Shown here piece by piece: positions 7,069-17,376 of a DNA stretch of 64,000 bases. Every line of letters starts with the position of its first letter. Within the stretch, counting starts at the first letter, position 1. The DNA lies in NCBI RefSeq assembly GCF_014647835.1, contig NZ_BMPY01000019.1, positions 1-64,000 on the forward strand, written 5' to 3'. The stretch is from Microbispora rosea subsp. aerata. GTDB taxonomy: Bacteria; Actinomycetota; Actinomycetes; Streptosporangiales; Streptosporangiaceae. A program made the position numbers and the translations under genes. The notes beneath the pieces were generated by a model. That model ran no database searches. It was not told where the DNA came from and worked only from the letters and a program-made list of their open reading frames with translations.

Positions 7069-10032
7069 GTGGTTGCGCGTACGCCGCAAAGAGTGCTGAT
7101 CGGGCGTTCCGCCGAGCTCGATCGGCTCGTGGGCGTGCTCGACGCCGCCGCGGCCGGGCTCGCGGGGGTCGCCCTGGTGGGCGGCGACGCGGGCATCGGC
7201 AAGACACGGATCGTCACCGAGCTGGTCGACCTCGCGCAGCGGCGGGGGTTCGTGACGCTCGTCGGCCAGTGCGCCGAGCTGGGCGACGCGCTGCCCTACC
7301 TGCCGCTCGCGGACGCTCTGCGCGGTGCCGCCGCCGATCCCGGCGGGCAGGTCGGCCCGGCCGTCGCCGCCCGCCCCGCGCTGCGGCGGCTGCTGCCGGG
7401 CGACGAGGCAGGCCCGGCGGAGGCGGTCACCGGAGGGCTCGCCCAGCAGCGCCTGTTCGGGTCGGTGCTCGACATGCTGTCGGAGGTGGCCGGGCGGCAG
7501 CCGGTGCTGTTCGTGTTCGAGGACCTGCACTGGGCCGACCGCTCGACCCGGGACCTGCTGGTCTTCCTCACCCGCATGCTGCAGCGCGAGCGTGTCTGCC
7601 TCGTCGGCACCTACCGCACCGACGACCTCCATCGCCGCCACCCGCTGCGCCCGGTCCTGGCCGAGCTGCGGCGGCTTCCGCTGGTCACCCCCGTCGAGCT
7701 TCCGCCGCTGAGCGACGACGACATCGCGGAGTATCTCGCCGTTCTCGATCGGTACGGCGAGGGCCCGGCGAAACCGGCGGTGCCGGCGGCGGGCCACGGC
7801 CTGGCGGCCGTGATCGAGCGGGCCGGCGGCAACCCGTTCTTCGCCGAGGAGCTCCTGGCGGCCGGCGCGGAACGGGCGCGGCTGCCGGGCACGCTGGCCG
7901 ACCTGCTGCTCGCCCGGGTGGAGACCCTGTCGGACACCGCCCGCCAGGTGCTGCGGGTCGCCGCGGTGGCCGGCCGGAGGGTGGACCACGACCTGCTGCG
8001 CGCCGCGACCGGGCTGGGCGACCTCCCGCTGGAGGACGCGCTGCGCGAGATCGTCTCGCGGCGGCTGCTCACGGCGGGCAACGACGGTTACACGTTCCGG
8101 CACGCGCTCCTCCAGGAGGCCGTCTACGACGATCTGCTGCCGGGCGAGCGGACCCGCCTGCACAGCGCGTTCGCCGCGCTGCTCACCGAACGCGGGGGCG
8201 CCCCCGCCGAGCTGGCCCATCACCACCTCGCCGGGCACGACCTGCCGAACGCGCTGCGGGCATCGGTGGAGGCCGGGCGGATGGCCGCCGGGCTCGGCGC
8301 GCCGGCGGAGGCGCACCGGCACTTCGAGCGGGCGCTCGAGATCTGGGACCAGGTGCCCGAGGCCGAACGGCTGGCCGGGGAGAGCCGGGCGAGGATCGCC
8401 CTGGCGAGCGCCGCGGCGGCGGCAGCGGCCGGCGACTACCACCGGGCGGCGGAGCAGGTGCGGCGGCTGCGCCGGGAAACCGACGACCCGGTCCTGCTCG
8501 CGGAGACCGGCGAGCGCCTGTCCTACTACCTGGCGGACTCGGGCGGCGACGAGGCCGAGGCGCTCGAGGCCGCCCGGGAGGCGACCGGGAAGGCGCCGCA
8601 CAGCCCGCTGCTGGCCAGGGCACTGGCCACGTACGCCCGTGCGCTGTTCCGGCAGTACCGCGACGAGGAGGCGGCGGCGACGGCGGCCAGGGCGCTGGAG
8701 GTCGCGGAGGCGACCGGCGCCCGCGACGCGGAGGCCAGCGCCCTCGTCTCGCTCGCCCTGATCGAGGAGGAGTTCGGCAGCAGCGTCGAGCGCGCCGTCG
8801 AGCTTCTCACGCGCGCCACCCGCCGCCTCTCCGGCGACCTGTCCATCGACCTGCGCGCGCGTTTCAACCTCGCCCGCATCAACTACGAGAACGGCGCCCT
8901 CGCGGTGGCCGCCCGCATCACCGAGGACGGCGTACGGCTGGCCGGGGAGACCGGGCTCGCCTGGAGCACGTTCGGCACGGACCTGCGGTTCCTGCACTAC
9001 CTGGTGCACTACGCGGAGGGCGACTGGGACACCGCGGAACGGCTGGCGGGAGGGTTCGGCGTCCGGGTCGGCACCCGGGCCGAGGCCCAGCTGTCGTCGT
9101 TCGCCCTCTTCGTCGAGGTGGGCCGGGGGCGCCCGGGCGCCGACGAGAGACTGCGGTGGCTGTCCCGGTTCTGGGCGGACCCGTTGATCGCGTACATGGC
9201 CCGCGGCATGGCGGCCGAGCAGGCGCTGTGGCGCGGCGACCCGCACACCGCGCTCGACCACGTCGACGCGGTCATCGCGATGCTCGAGCCGTTCGATCCC
9301 TCCGTGATCCGCATCGCGGCCACCGGCCTGTGGGCGCTGGCCGACCTCGGCCGCACCGGCGAGGCCTGCGACGACCTGCTGCGCCGGGCGCGGTGGGCGG
9401 CCGGGAACGGGCCGAACGGCCCGCGTGGCCGCATGGGGCCGGAAGGGATGGCCTGGCTGGCCAGGGCGGAGGCCGAGTGGCGCCGCGCCCACGGCACGGA
9501 AGACCCCGAGGTCTGGCGGCGCGCCACCGAGGCCTTCGGCTTCGGCTTCGTCTACGAGGAGGCGCGGTCGCGGTGGCGCCTGGCCGAGAGCCTGCTGCGC
9601 GCGGGCGACCGCGCGGCGGCCCGCGAGGAGTGGGAGCGCGCGGTGCGCGTCGCCGCCGGCCTGGGAGCCCGGCCCTTCCTGGAGACGCTCTGGGCGATGG
9701 GGACGCGGGCCGGGTTCCCCGACCCGACGGCGGACGCCCCCACTCCCGGCGTCCCCGCCACCCGTGCCCCCGGGGACACCGGCCGGGCGGCCACGCGGGA
9801 GCCGGGACGGCTGGCCGCGCTCACCGCGCGCGAGCGGGAGGTGCTGGCCCACGTCGCGGCGGGCCTGGGCAACCGGGAGATCGGCGAGCGGCTGTTCATC
9901 TCCCAGAAGACGGTCAGCGTGCACGTCTCCAACATCTTGGCCAAGCTCGGCGTCGCCAGCCGCACCCAGGCCGCCGCGGTCGCCCTCCAGGAGGGGCTGT
10001 CGCCGGGCACCGCCGGCGGAAATACTGTGTAA
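7069..10032 (+). CDS. LAL-type (large ATP-binding) LuxR-family transcriptional regulator
   Basis: 987 aa from GTG 7069, chosen over ATG 7024 because of the leaderless -10 box. The N-terminal AAA/STAND ATPase has Walker [11 protein letters not shown] (about 37-46) and Walker [12 protein letters not shown] (about 149-159); a long helical TPR-like middle follows; the C-terminal LuxR helix-turn-helix starts [16 protein letters not shown] and includes [18 protein letters not shown] (about 920-970). Such regulators, like MalT, bind ATP and an inducer and activate neighbouring genes. The aldehyde dehydrogenase begins 38 bases downstream on the same strand, the natural first target or co-transcribed partner. 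Confidence 0.92.
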   Translation: MVARTPQRVLIGRSAELDRLVGVLDAAAAGLAGVALVGGDAGIGKTRIVTELVDLAQRRGFVTLVGQCAELGDALPYLPLADALRGAAADPGGQVGPAVAARPALRRLLPGDEAGPAEAVTGGLAQQRLFGSVLDMLSEVAGRQPVLFVFEDLHWADRSTRDLLVFLTRMLQRERVCLVGTYRTDDLHRRHPLRPVLAELRRLPLVTPVELPPLSDDDIAEYLAVLDRYGEGPAKPAVPAAGHGLAAVIERAGGNPFFAEELLAAGAERARLPGTLADLLLARVETLSDTARQVLRVAAVAGRRVDHDLLRAATGLGDLPLEDALREIVSRRLLTAGNDGYTFRHALLQEAVYDDLLPGERTRLHSAFAALLTERGGAPAELAHHHLAGHDLPNALRASVEAGRMAAGLGAPAEAHRHFERALEIWDQVPEAERLAGESRARIALASAAAAAAAGDYHRAAEQVRRLRRETDDPVLLAETGERLSYYLADSGGDEAEALEAAREATGKAPHSPLLARALATYARALFRQYRDEEAAATAARALEVAEATGARDAEASALVSLALIEEEFGSSVERAVELLTRATRRLSGDLSIDLRARFNLARINYENGALAVAARITEDGVRLAGETGLAWSTFGTDLRFLHYLVHYAEGDWDTAERLAGGFGVRVGTRAEAQLSSFALFVEVGRGRPGADERLRWLSRFWADPLIAYMARGMAAEQALWRGDPHTALDHVDAVIAMLEPFDPSVIRIAATGLWALADLGRTGEACDDLLRRARWAAGNGPNGPRGRMGPEGMAWLARAEAEWRRAHGTEDPEVWRRATEAFGFGFVYEEARSRWRLAESLLRAGDRAAAREEWERAVRVAAGLGARPFLETLWAMGTRAGFPDPTADAPTPGVPATRAPGDTGRAATREPGRLAALTAREREVLAHVAAGLGNREIGERLFISQKTVSVHVSNILAKLGVASRTQAAAVALQEGLSPGTAGGNTV

Positions 10033-10070
10033 TCGAGGCTCGGCACCAGAAACAATTCCGGAGGTCAGCG

Positions 10071-11576
10071 GTGGCTCGGCAGATCGTTTCCCTCGTCGCG
10101 GGTGAGGAGCTCTCATCGGGCACGCCGTACGAGTCCGTCAACCCGGCCCGGCCGTCGGAGACGGTGGCGACCGTCCTGCTGACGGACGCGGACGGCTTCG
10201 CGCGCGCCTGCCGCGCCGCGGCGGCGGCCCAGCGGGAGTGGGCGCGTGTCCCCGCCCCGGTGCGCGGACGGGTGATCGCCTCCATCGGCCGCCTGGTCGA
10301 GGCCAACACCGAGGCGCTGGCCCGCCTGGTCACCGAGGAGATCGGCAAGCCGTACGCCGAGGCGCTGGGCGAGGTCCGCGAGATCGTCGACACCTGCGAC
10401 TTCTTCCTGGGCGAGGGCCGTCGCCTCTATGGCCAGACCGTGCCGTCGGAGATGCCCGACAAGAACCTTTTCACCTTCCGCGTCCCCGTCGGCGTGGCGG
10501 CGGTCGTCACGGCGGGCAACTTCCCGGTGGCGGTGCCCTCGTGGTATCTCGTTCCGGCGCTGCTGTGCGGCAACGCGGTGGTGTGGAAGCCCGCCGAGTA
10601 CGCCGCGGCGTCCGCGCACGCGCTCTACCGGCTGTTCGCGGCGGCCGGTCTTCCCGACGGGGTGCTCAACCTCGTCTTCGCCGACGGCGAGCAGACGTAC
10701 GCGGGCCTCGACCGGGCGCTCGGCGAGGGCACCGTGCAGAAGGTCGGCTTCACCGGGTCGAGCGCGGTCGGCCGGGCCGTCGGCGAGCTGTGCGGCCGGC
10801 ACCTGCAGTCGCCCTGCCTCGAGCTCGGCGGCAAGAACCCGATGGTCGTCATGCCGGACGCCGACATCGACCTGGCGGTCGAGGGCGCCTTGTTCTCCGG
10901 TTTCGGCACCGCCGGTCAGCGGTGCACCTCCCTCGGCACGGTCATCGTCCACGAGGACGTCCACGACGAGTTCCTGCGGCGGTTCGCCGACGCCGTGCGC
11001 GACGCGAAGATCGGCGACCCGAACGGCGACGTGCTGTACGGCCCGCTGCTCGACCACAAGTTCGCCGAGCGGTACGAGGAGTATCTGACCTGGATCCAGC
11101 CGCACCACACCGTGCTGCCCGGCCCGGTCGGCCGGATGGACGGCGAGGGCCTGTACTACCACCCGGTGATCGTGGACGGCGTCCGCCCCGACGACCGGCT
11201 GTTCCTGGAGGAGACGTTCGGCCCGATCGTGGGCGTGACCACGTTCTCCACCCTGGAGGAGGCGATCGATCTGGCCAACCGTCCGGGGTACGGGCTGTCG
11301 TCGTCGATCTACACCACCGACCCCAAGGCGGTGTTCCGGTTCCGTGAGGGCGTGTCGGCCGGCATGGTCAGCGTCAACAACTCCACCTCCGGCGCGGAGG
11401 CCCACCTGCCGTTCGGCGGCAACGGCAAGTCGGGCAACGGCAGCAGGCAGAGCGGCATGTGGGTGCTCGACCAGTTCACCCGCTGGCAGGCGATGAACTG
11501 GGACTACTCGGGCCGCCTGCAGAAGGCCCAGATGGACGTGGCGGAGATCACGCCCGACCTCGGCTTCCGGCTCTGA
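10071..11576 (+). CDS. NAD(P)-dependent aldehyde dehydrogenase
   Basis: 501 aa; GTG at 10071 with GGAGG six bases upstream decides the start, although the frame is open for kilobases before it. ALDH hallmarks: cofactor-site [18 protein letters not shown] and VVWKPAEY (about 150-180), general-base Glu in LELGGKNP (about 265), nucleophilic Cys in GTAGQRCTS (about 300), and [12 protein letters not shown]. It oxidises an aldehyde to the acid; the substrate cannot be told from sequence. The C-terminal signature [13 protein letters not shown] differs from the betaine-aldehyde type. A hairpin that could end transcription follows 30 bases after the stop. Confidence 0.92.
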   Translation: MARQIVSLVAGEELSSGTPYESVNPARPSETVATVLLTDADGFARACRAAAAAQREWARVPAPVRGRVIASIGRLVEANTEALARLVTEEIGKPYAEALGEVREIVDTCDFFLGEGRRLYGQTVPSEMPDKNLFTFRVPVGVAAVVTAGNFPVAVPSWYLVPALLCGNAVVWKPAEYAAASAHALYRLFAAAGLPDGVLNLVFADGEQTYAGLDRALGEGTVQKVGFTGSSAVGRAVGELCGRHLQSPCLELGGKNPMVVMPDADIDLAVEGALFSGFGTAGQRCTSLGTVIVHEDVHDEFLRRFADAVRDAKIGDPNGDVLYGPLLDHKFAERYEEYLTWIQPHHTVLPGPVGRMDGEGLYYHPVIVDGVRPDDRLFLEETFGPIVGVTTFSTLEEAIDLANRPGYGLSSSIYTTDPKAVFRFREGVSAGMVSVNNSTSGAEAHLPFGGNGKSGNGSRQSGMWVLDQFTRWQAMNWDYSGRLQKAQMDVAEITPDLGFRL

Positions 11577-11606
11577 CCCGGACGACCGCTCACCGCGCGC
11601 CCTCCC

Positions 11607-11639
11607 GGGTCCCGGCCGGGACATCCGGGCCGGGGACCC
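11607..11639 (+). terminator. hairpin after the aldehyde dehydrogenase gene
   Basis: GGGTCCCGGCC pairs with GGCCGGGGACCC (one bulge) around a 10-base loop. No U-run follows, as is common in actinomycetes. Confidence 0.6.
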
Positions 11640-11644
11640 CGAAT

Positions 11645-11960
11645 GCCGTCGAACAACGTGAGCTTCTGCCCCGACCCGATGCGGATGGCGTGCGACTTGG
11701 CGGCGTACCTGTGGCCGAGCTGCCCGGTCACCAGCGCGCCCACGTCGCACCCCGCCGCGCCGTACCTGTCGTAGCCGAGGGTCTCGGTCAGCGGGGTGTG
11801 CCATCCAGTAGTTCATGTCGGGGTGATCCGGCAGCGGGGTGGAGAACCCGAAGCCGGGGAACGAGGGCACGATCACGTCGAACGCCTCGGCCGGGTCGCC
11901 GCCGTACGCGCCGGGGTCGGCCGGCGGATCGACGACAGACCTCGATAACCCGGAGAACGC
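11645..11960 (-). pseudogene. epoxide hydrolase fragment (frameshifted, both ends missing)
   Basis: Minus-strand translation gives epoxide-hydrolase text in two frames: first [20 protein letters not shown] and [15 protein letters not shown] (about 11930-11805), then, after a frame change near 11790-11800, [18 protein letters not shown] and [15 protein letters not shown] (about 11785-11695). The catalytic-triad regions and the rest of a normal ~380-residue protein are gone. It occupies the 430-base gap between the ALDH gene and the FtsH-like gene, between two hairpins. Confidence 0.8.
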
Positions 11961-11993
11961 CGATCCCCGGCGGGCGCGGCCCGCCGGGGATCG
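11961..11993. terminator. strong bidirectional hairpin after the FtsH-like gene
   Basis: CGATCCCCGGCGGGC and GCCCGCCGGGGATCG form a perfect 15-bp stem with a 3-base loop, 15 bases beyond the minus-strand FtsH-like stop. Confidence 0.85.
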
Positions 11994-12007
11994 CAACGCG
12001 GGGTGAC

Positions 12008-14956
12008 TCAGGCCTCCGGGCCGCGCCTGCCGTCGTAGCCGAGCAGCCGCATCGCGACCTCGGGGTCCATCGCCGCCGCGAGCAGCTGGGCCCGTTCGGC
12101 CGCCCGGTCTCTGGCCTCCTCGGCCCGCCGCCGCTGCACCTGGTGGGAGCGGATGAGCAGGGCCGCGATCGCGATGCCGCCGACCACCGCGACCAGCGCG
12201 ACGGCCAGCAGGACGGCCGTGCCGGCGGGCAGCCCGCCGACGACGGCGGCGCCCTGCGGGGCGGTGAACAGCAGCACGCCCAGCAGCGTCAGCAGCACCA
12301 CCGCCACGACGACGCCGACGACTCCCCACAACGCGCCGCGCGAGGCGCGGGACGGCTCGGGCGGCGGCGTGAGCAGCGAGGCCGCCGGGGAGACCTGCGG
12401 CGGCGAGCCGTTCCACGGCACGAAGTCCGGCGGCGCGGCCGGCTGCGTGGCCGGGGTGTGCCCGTTGCCGCCGGCGACGCCGTTCGGCGCGGGGGCGACC
12501 AGCACCGGCGCGGACCCGCCGGAGGGCGCCGCCACGACCGACGCCTCGATCGCCCGCACCCGGGGCAGCGGCAGCTCGACCGGGATCTGGCTGTGGGTGC
12601 GGTGCGCCTCCACCGCGGCCTCGTGGTAGGCCTCGATCTGCTCGTAGAACTCGTCGGAGGCGTACACGGTGCCGTCGATCAGCGGGCCGGCCCGGCCTTC
12701 GATGACCGCGACCACGTCGTCGCCGTTGAGCGTCTTGTGCTGTTCCAGCGCGTGGGCGACCGACAGCACCTCGCGGCGGTTCTCGCGCAGCAGCTCGGCC
12801 GTCTTGTCCAGCAGCCGGCTGAGGTTGTACTCGATCCGCTCGGGGAGCATGTCGGGCACCATCTCGTCGCGCCGCCCCGCCGGGGTGCCGGTGAAGCCGA
12901 TGCCGCCGCCTCCGGGTTTCGGCTGGGCGGCCTTGCCCTCGCGCAGGCCGAGCTCCTGCAGCGCCGGCAGCGAGGCCACGCCGATGCCCATGCCCCAGTG
13001 GGCCTCCATCAGCGCGGTGATCGCGGTCGCGCTCTGCAGGTCGCCGGAGACGCCGGAGGAGTTGTCGTCGCCGAAGAACATCCGCTCCCCCGCCAGCGAG
13101 GCGAGCGACACCATGATGTCGGCCTCATACTCCGACTTCCACCGGGTGAACTGGTCCTCCGGTTTGATGCTGGCCACCATGCCGAGGTAGTCGGCGCCCT
13201 TCTCGATCGTCGCCAGGTCGATCTCCAGGTGGTGGCGGGTGCGGTAGGCGACGACCGCGTGGCACGCCTCGTGCACCGCGACCGCGTGCCGCTCGCGCTC
13301 GATGTACTCGACGTCCTCGGGCGGCCCGAGCTGCTTAAGCCGCTTGGCCCGCATCACGTCCGACCAGGTGATGGTCTCCCGCCCGTCCCGGATCGCGGTG
13401 ATCAGCGACTCGTTGACCAGGTCTTTGATCGTCGCGCCCGTGGCGTACGGCGTGATCGTGGCGAGCTTGTCGATCTGCTCGTCGGTGAGCTCGTGGCTGA
13501 CCTTGTCGAAGTAGCCCTTGTACGTGCGGATCCGGCCCGCCTTCGAGGGGTAGCCGACCTTGTAGATGCGGTCGATGCGGCCGGGCCGCAGCAGCGCCTC
13601 GTCCAGCGCCTCGGGCAGGTTGGTGGCCATCATGATGAGGATGCGGTATTTCGGCGGCGGCTTGGGCCGCATCCCGAGCAGCCTGCGCACGTAGCGGTTG
13701 ACGAAGCCGCGCGGCTTCTTCAGGCCGGAGATCTCGGTGAGCAGCGCCTCCAGCGTGCCCATGCCGCCACCGCCGCCCATGCCCGCGCCGTACACGAGGC
13801 GGTTGACGAAGGCGCCGGTGCGCGGCATCCGCGGCGGTGCCGGCTCGGCGGCGGGCCCCGCGGCGTGGCGGCTGAGCATGGTGCGGGTGTGCGGGTCGAG
13901 GTAGGCGAAGCCGTTGCATCCGGAGTTCTCGAACGGCGCGGGCACGGATCGGCCCCAGCCGCCCGCCGGGCCGCCCTTGGCGAGCGCGCCGCGGTTGCCG
14001 AGCGAGTCGGCCTCGTCGAAGAAGACGATGACGCCGCCGTACCGCAGGGCCAGCTTGCGCAGCTTGCGGAACAGCGACTTGACCTTGAGGACGCCGACGC
14101 CGAAGAACATGTTGATGAACGCGCCCGGGTCGACGAACACGTACGGCTTGCCGGTGGAGCCGGCGACCGCCTCGGCCATCAGCGTCTTGCCGGTGCCGGG
14201 CGGCCCCCACAGCAGGATGCCGCTGGGCACGTAGCCGCCTCTGGCCTCGATCTCATCGGGCTTCTCCAGGAAGACGATGTTCTCCTTGACCCGCTCGACG
14301 ACGTGGTCCTGGCCCCAGACGTCGGAGAAGCGCGTCTTGATGTCGTCGGGGTAGTAGACGTCGACGCCGCCCCGCGACAGGAACCAGAAGATCGCGACGA
14401 ACTGCCCGACGGCGATCACCATGATCAGCATGAGCTGCAGGACCATGGGGAGGAACTCCCACACGGTGGCCGGCACGCTGAACAGCGCCTGCAGCGGCGA
14501 GGTCTGCTGCACCTTGCCGAGCACCAGCGCGATGATCAGAATCCAGACGGCCCACTTGATCGCCCGCGCGATGCGGTAGCGGTTCCAGTCGTTGAACCTG
14601 CGGTGGGTCCAGCGGTTCCATCCGCCGAAGACCTTGTGGGTCCAGAACCGGTGATAGCCGGACGAGCGCTCGCTGATGAGGAAGTGGGCCTGCCGGAGCA
14701 CTTCGAGTCCGGCGAGCCACAGCACCCAGGACGAGTCCCGGACGGTCATCGCGAGGGCGTCATAAAGGGTGATGATGCCCTCGTAGGTGACGACGGTGTT
14801 CCAGACCAGGACGCCGAACGCCACCGCGAGCAGGATCAGGAACTTGGTCCGGTCCCACAGCGGCAGGCGTTTCCTGGTCAGGGGGTCGCGGTCCACCGGA
14901 CCCGACCCCGGCTCGCGAAGCCCCTCGTGGTGCTTCGGTGGGAGGGCCGTGCTCAT
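12008..14956 (-). CDS. FtsH-like membrane AAA+ zinc metalloprotease with extra domains
   Basis: 982 aa, well above the ~650 of FtsH. Hydrophobic segments near residues 37-52, 134-148 and 170-195 precede the AAA+ module: Walker A GPPGTGKT (251-258), pore loop NMFFGVG (about 282-288), Walker [10 protein letters not shown] (about 309-317), arginine finger region LLRPGRIDR. Zinc-site HEACH sits near 561 and the third-ligand region is [11 protein letters not shown]. Between Walker B and sensor 1 ([11 protein letters not shown]) there are about 110 residues, some 70 more than in FtsH. A Pro-rich linker and two further membrane segments ([40 protein letters not shown]) end the protein. The ATG has AAGGAG in front and the lipoprotein gene ends 13 bases upstream, so the two form an operon. 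Confidence 0.88.
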   Translation of the reverse strand: MSTALPPKHHEGLREPGSGPVDRDPLTRKRLPLWDRTKFLILLAVAFGVLVWNTVVTYEGIITLYDALAMTVRDSSWVLWLAGLEVLRQAHFLISERSSGYHRFWTHKVFGGWNRWTHRRFNDWNRYRIARAIKWAVWILIIALVLGKVQQTSPLQALFSVPATVWEFLPMVLQLMLIMVIAVGQFVAIFWFLSRGGVDVYYPDDIKTRFSDVWGQDHVVERVKENIVFLEKPDEIEARGGYVPSGILLWGPPGTGKTLMAEAVAGSTGKPYVFVDPGAFINMFFGVGVLKVKSLFRKLRKLALRYGGVIVFFDEADSLGNRGALAKGGPAGGWGRSVPAPFENSGCNGFAYLDPHTRTMLSRHAAGPAAEPAPPRMPRTGAFVNRLVYGAGMGGGGGMGTLEALLTEISGLKKPRGFVNRYVRRLLGMRPKPPPKYRILIMMATNLPEALDEALLRPGRIDRIYKVGYPSKAGRIRTYKGYFDKVSHELTDEQIDKLATITPYATGATIKDLVNESLITAIRDGRETITWSDVMRAKRLKQLGPPEDVEYIERERHAVAVHEACHAVVAYRTRHHLEIDLATIEKGADYLGMVASIKPEDQFTRWKSEYEADIMVSLASLAGERMFFGDDNSSGVSGDLQSATAITALMEAHWGMGIGVASLPALQELGLREGKAAQPKPGGGGIGFTGTPAGRRDEMVPDMLPERIEYNLSRLLDKTAELLRENRREVLSVAHALEQHKTLNGDDVVAVIEGRAGPLIDGTVYASDEFYEQIEAYHEAAVEAHRTHSQIPVELPLPRVRAIEASVVAAPSGGSAPVLVAPAPNGVAGGNGHTPATQPAAPPDFVPWNGSPPQVSPAASLLTPPPEPSRASRGALWGVVGVVVAVVLLTLLGVLLFTAPQGAAVVGGLPAGTAVLLAVALVAVVGGIAIAALLIRSHQVQRRRAEEARDRAAERAQLLAAAMDPEVAMRLLGYDGRRGPEA

Positions 14957-14969
14957 GTGAGGGGCTCCT

Positions 14970-15668
14970 TCACGGGTTGATGAGGTGCTTGACCTTGAAG
15001 GACTTGACGATGGTGTCGATCTCCGCGGCCCGCTGCCGGTAGCACGCGGGCGAGCAGCGGATCAGAAGGGTGGACGCCGTCGTCCCGTCGGCCGACAGGT
15101 AGGCGGTCCTGTCGAACGTCTGCACCGTGTCGCCCACCCGGTAGTTGTAGACGGTGCGGACCCCGCGCACCCCGTCCGTGGTGGGCAGCACCTCGTCGGC
15201 CAGCAGCTCGAACCCCGTCAGGCCGCTCGCCTCGAACTGCTTTTGCTGCTCCTCCGTCAGCGGCACCGGCATCGGCGGGGAGACGCGCAGCAAATTGAGC
15301 GACGCCGCGTTCTGCTCCTCCTCGCTGAGCTTTTGCACCTTCGCGAACACGAACGGTTTATCGTCGGCGCCCGCCGAACCCAGGACGAGATGTGTGAGGG
15401 ACGGATTTTCGTAGGCGTCGAACGCCGCCGTCCACACCGCCTGCTTGGCGAGCTGTGCGGTGGCGGAGTCCGCGTCGCCGAACAGTTCCTTGTCGAGCGT
15501 CTCCTGGTCGATCTGCCGCCATGACGCGGGAACCTTGAAGTAGGTGCCGCCCGAGTCGTCGCGTACGTAGGTGTATTCGGGGCCGCCACAGCCGGACAGC
15601 AGGGAGGCGGCCACCGCCGCCCCCACGACCGCCCCCACCACCCCGGTCCTTACCCGCGGTCTTTCCAA
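14970..15668 (-). CDS. putative lipoprotein upstream of the FtsH-like protease
   Basis: 232 aa if translation begins at TTG 15668, which follows GGAGG by 10 bases; a GTG pair at about 15641-15636 is an alternative. The N-terminus has basic residues, a hydrophobic stretch VVGAVVGAAVAASLLSGC and a lipobox LLSG-C, so export and lipidation are predicted. The mature part is soluble, with no recognised domain. Being co-transcribed with a membrane protease, it could be an extracytoplasmic adaptor or substrate (inference). Confidence 0.72.
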   Translation of the reverse strand: MERPRVRTGVVGAVVGAAVAASLLSGCGGPEYTYVRDDSGGTYFKVPASWRQIDQETLDKELFGDADSATAQLAKQAVWTAAFDAYENPSLTHLVLGSAGADDKPFVFAKVQKLSEEEQNAASLNLLRVSPPMPVPLTEEQQKQFEASGLTGFELLADEVLPTTDGVRGVRTVYNYRVGDTVQTFDRTAYLSADGTTASTLLIRCSPACYRQRAAEIDTIVKSFKVKHLINP

Positions 15669-16006
15669 AAGGGCCCAACCTCCGCTTTGCGGGTCTACGA
15701 GGTAGTAGTGCCCGTTTTCCAACTGTCCTTCCAACGGTAAGGCGGTGACACGCCGGAAAACTAGACCGAAACTTGCCCGGATCTTGCTTTCTCCCGTTAT
15801 CCGGAAGGTGCGGTTACCAGAGCGGTCCGACGCCTGACGGCCGCAGGTCGCCCACGGCGCCTGACGGCACCGACGCGCAAACGGCGGCACGCTCATCACA
15901 CATGGCGATACCCAGGGGACGACCGGCGGAAGCGAGGTCCGGCACACCCGGCGGGCCGGCCGGTCCCATGGCCGATGCCGGACTCCTCCCCTTGCCGCGA
16001 CAATGC

Positions 16007-16032
16007 GCATGCCATGAAATGGATTGGCATGC
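16007..16032 (+). promoter_or_regulatory. perfect inverted repeat upstream of the CMD-family gene
   Basis: GCATGCCA and TGGCATGC form 8-bp arms around a 10-base A/T-rich centre, about 90 bases before the start codon. It may be an operator dyad or a hairpin. Confidence 0.55.
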
Positions 16033-16052
16033 TTTGCGCTAATCGTGTAACA

Positions 16053-16094
16053 CCTGACTGCAGTGAATACGACAACTTGATACATGAAGTCAGG
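16053..16094 (+). promoter_or_regulatory. candidate operator region of the CMD-family gene
   Basis: CCTGACT (16053) is repeated inverted as AGTCAGG (16088). Overlapping the right arm is the imperfect palindrome ACTTGATACATGAAGT (16075-16090), which resembles MarR-type sites. It ends 25-30 bases before the start codon. Confidence 0.5.
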
Positions 16095-16118
16095 AATCGC
16101 ACGGGGAGGCTCGCGAAC

Positions 16119-16445
16119 ATGAAGCAGGTCTACGAAGAAGACGGCACCGGCGAGGGACCGGACGGCTTCTTCGGACTGACGGCGGAGCGCATGTTCGCCG
16201 AGGTGTGGTCCCGGCAGGTCCTCACGGTCAGGGAACGACGGCTGCTGCTGCTCGGCCTGCTCGTCGGCCAGGGCATGGACGAGCTGCTCGAACTCCACCT
16301 CGACACCGCCCTGCGCTCGGGCGAGCTGACCCCGGCCGAGCTGCGGGAGACGGTCGTGTTCCTCACCCTGTACGCCGGGTTGCCCCGCGCCTCCCGGCTC
16401 AGCACGATGGTGGAGGAGCTGATCGGCCGCGTCACCGAGGTGTGA
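16119..16445 (+). CDS. carboxymuconolactone decarboxylase (CMD) family protein
   Basis: 108 aa; ATG 16119 with GGGGAGG nine bases upstream. The sequence RERRLLLLGLLVGQGMDELL followed by GELTPAELRETVVFLTLYAG is the CMD/AhpD fold, helical throughout. The C-x-x-C pair of AhpD-type peroxidases is absent, so a decarboxylase-like or non-redox role is more likely. Single gene with its own A/T-rich control region, pointing to tight regulation. Confidence 0.8.
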   Translation: MKQVYEEDGTGEGPDGFFGLTAERMFAEVWSRQVLTVRERRLLLLGLLVGQGMDELLELHLDTALRSGELTPAELRETVVFLTLYAGLPRASRLSTMVEELIGRVTEV

Positions 16446-16541
16446 CCGCCCCGGCTGACCGAGGCAACGGGGCCGCGGGGACGAAAACCACGGCGGGCGG
16501 CGGGACCAGACCGCGGAGACGAGACCGGCCCATGCGCTGGG

Positions 16542-16547
16542 TACGCT
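16542..16547 (+). promoter_or_regulatory. leaderless -10 element of the SDR gene
   Basis: TACGCT ends exactly six bases before the ATG at 16554. Confidence 0.6.
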
Positions 16548-16553
16548 GCCGTC

Positions 16554-17303
16554 ATGCCCACCGCACTCATCACCGGCGCGACCGCCGGCATCGGCGCCGC
16601 CTTCGCGCGCCGCCTGGCCGCCGACGGCTTCTCCCTGGTCCTGCTGGCCCGCGACGAGGAGCGGCTCGCCGCCTCCGCCCAGGCCCTGCACAAGCGGTAC
16701 GGCGTGCGCGTCGAGCCGCTGCCCGCCGACCTGGCCACCGAGGAGGGGATCACGGCGGCCGAGGAACGGCTGCGCTCCGGCATCGACCTGCTGGTCAACA
16801 ACGCCGGGTTCGGGCACCACGACGGCTTCCTGGACACCCCCGTGGAGGACGAGGTCCGCATGCTGCGGCTGCACTGCGAGGCGGTGCTGCGGCTGACCAG
16901 GGCGGCCCTGCCGTACATGATCTCCAAGGGACGCGGCGGGGTCATCAACGTGGCCTCGGTCGCGGCGTTCCTCCCCGGCGGCACCTACAGCGCCACGAAG
17001 GCGTGGGTGGTGAACTACAGCACCTCGGCCGCCAACATGGTGAACCGGCACGGCGTGCGGGTGATGGCGCTGTGCCCGGGGTTCGTGCGGACCGAGTTCC
17101 ACGACCGGGCCCGGCTCGACATGTCCGGCCTGCCGCGCTTCGCGTGGCTGTCGGCCGACCGCGTCGCCGCCGACGCGATGCGCGACCTGGCCCGCGGGGC
17201 CTGGGTCAGCGTGCCGTCGGCCCGCTACAAGGCGATCGCGGCGGTCGCCAGGTTCCTGCCGCTCAACCTGGTCGGCCGCATGGCGCGGCTGCGCTACCGC
17301 TAA
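16554..17303 (+). CDS. short-chain dehydrogenase/reductase (SDR)
   Basis: 249 aa, normal for classical SDRs. Nucleotide-binding TGATAGIG (8-15), LLVNNAGFG (about 80-88), the catalytic Ser region NVASVAAF and the active-site YSATK (Tyr and Lys about 145 and 149) are intact, so it should be an active NAD(P)-dependent oxidoreductase; the tail LNLVGRMARLRYR recalls membrane-associated ketoreductase-like SDRs. Substrate unknown. The ATG is the predicted transcription start. Its 3' end is followed by a 21-bp-period copy of its last 15 coding bases. Confidence 0.88.
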   Translation: MPTALITGATAGIGAAFARRLAADGFSLVLLARDEERLAASAQALHKRYGVRVEPLPADLATEEGITAAEERLRSGIDLLVNNAGFGHHDGFLDTPVEDEVRMLRLHCEAVLRLTRAALPYMISKGRGGVINVASVAAFLPGGTYSATKAWVVNYSTSAANMVNRHGVRVMALCPGFVRTEFHDRARLDMSGLPRFAWLSADRVAADAMRDLARGAWVSVPSARYKAIAAVARFLPLNLVGRMARLRYR

Positions 17304-17376
17304 CCCCGGCTGCGCTACCGCCGACCCACAGTCGCCCGGCCGACCCACAGTCGCCCGGCTGACTCACAGCCGCTCG
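17286..17376. repeat. tandem copies of both gene tails in a convergent junction
   Basis: CGGCTGCGCTACCGC, the last codons of the SDR gene (17286-17300), recurs at 17307-17321. A 19-base unit follows at 17320 and 17339 (identical) and in altered form at 17358-17376, where it is the end of the opposing dehydrogenase gene. The junction is thus assembled from both genes' 3' ends. Confidence 0.8.

Larger units (their letters stand above)
15669..16118. other. 450-base regulatory gap between divergent genes
   Basis: Divergent intergenic region. It holds a repeat of GCGCCTGACGGC (about 15832 and 15868) and, near the plus-strand gene, an A/T-richer island with two inverted repeats listed separately. 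No gene was seen in it. Confidence 0.6.

Noticed and set aside
5676-11576. A 1966-codon plus-strand open frame
   Set aside because: Only its last 501 codons (aldehyde dehydrogenase) are real; the rest is antisense or out of frame to better-supported genes.
11459-14980. A 1173-codon open frame antisense to the FtsH-like gene
   Set aside because: Composition is that of a GC-rich shadow frame (Arg/Gly/Ala/His/Val rich, no domain); the FtsH-like frame has every expected motif.
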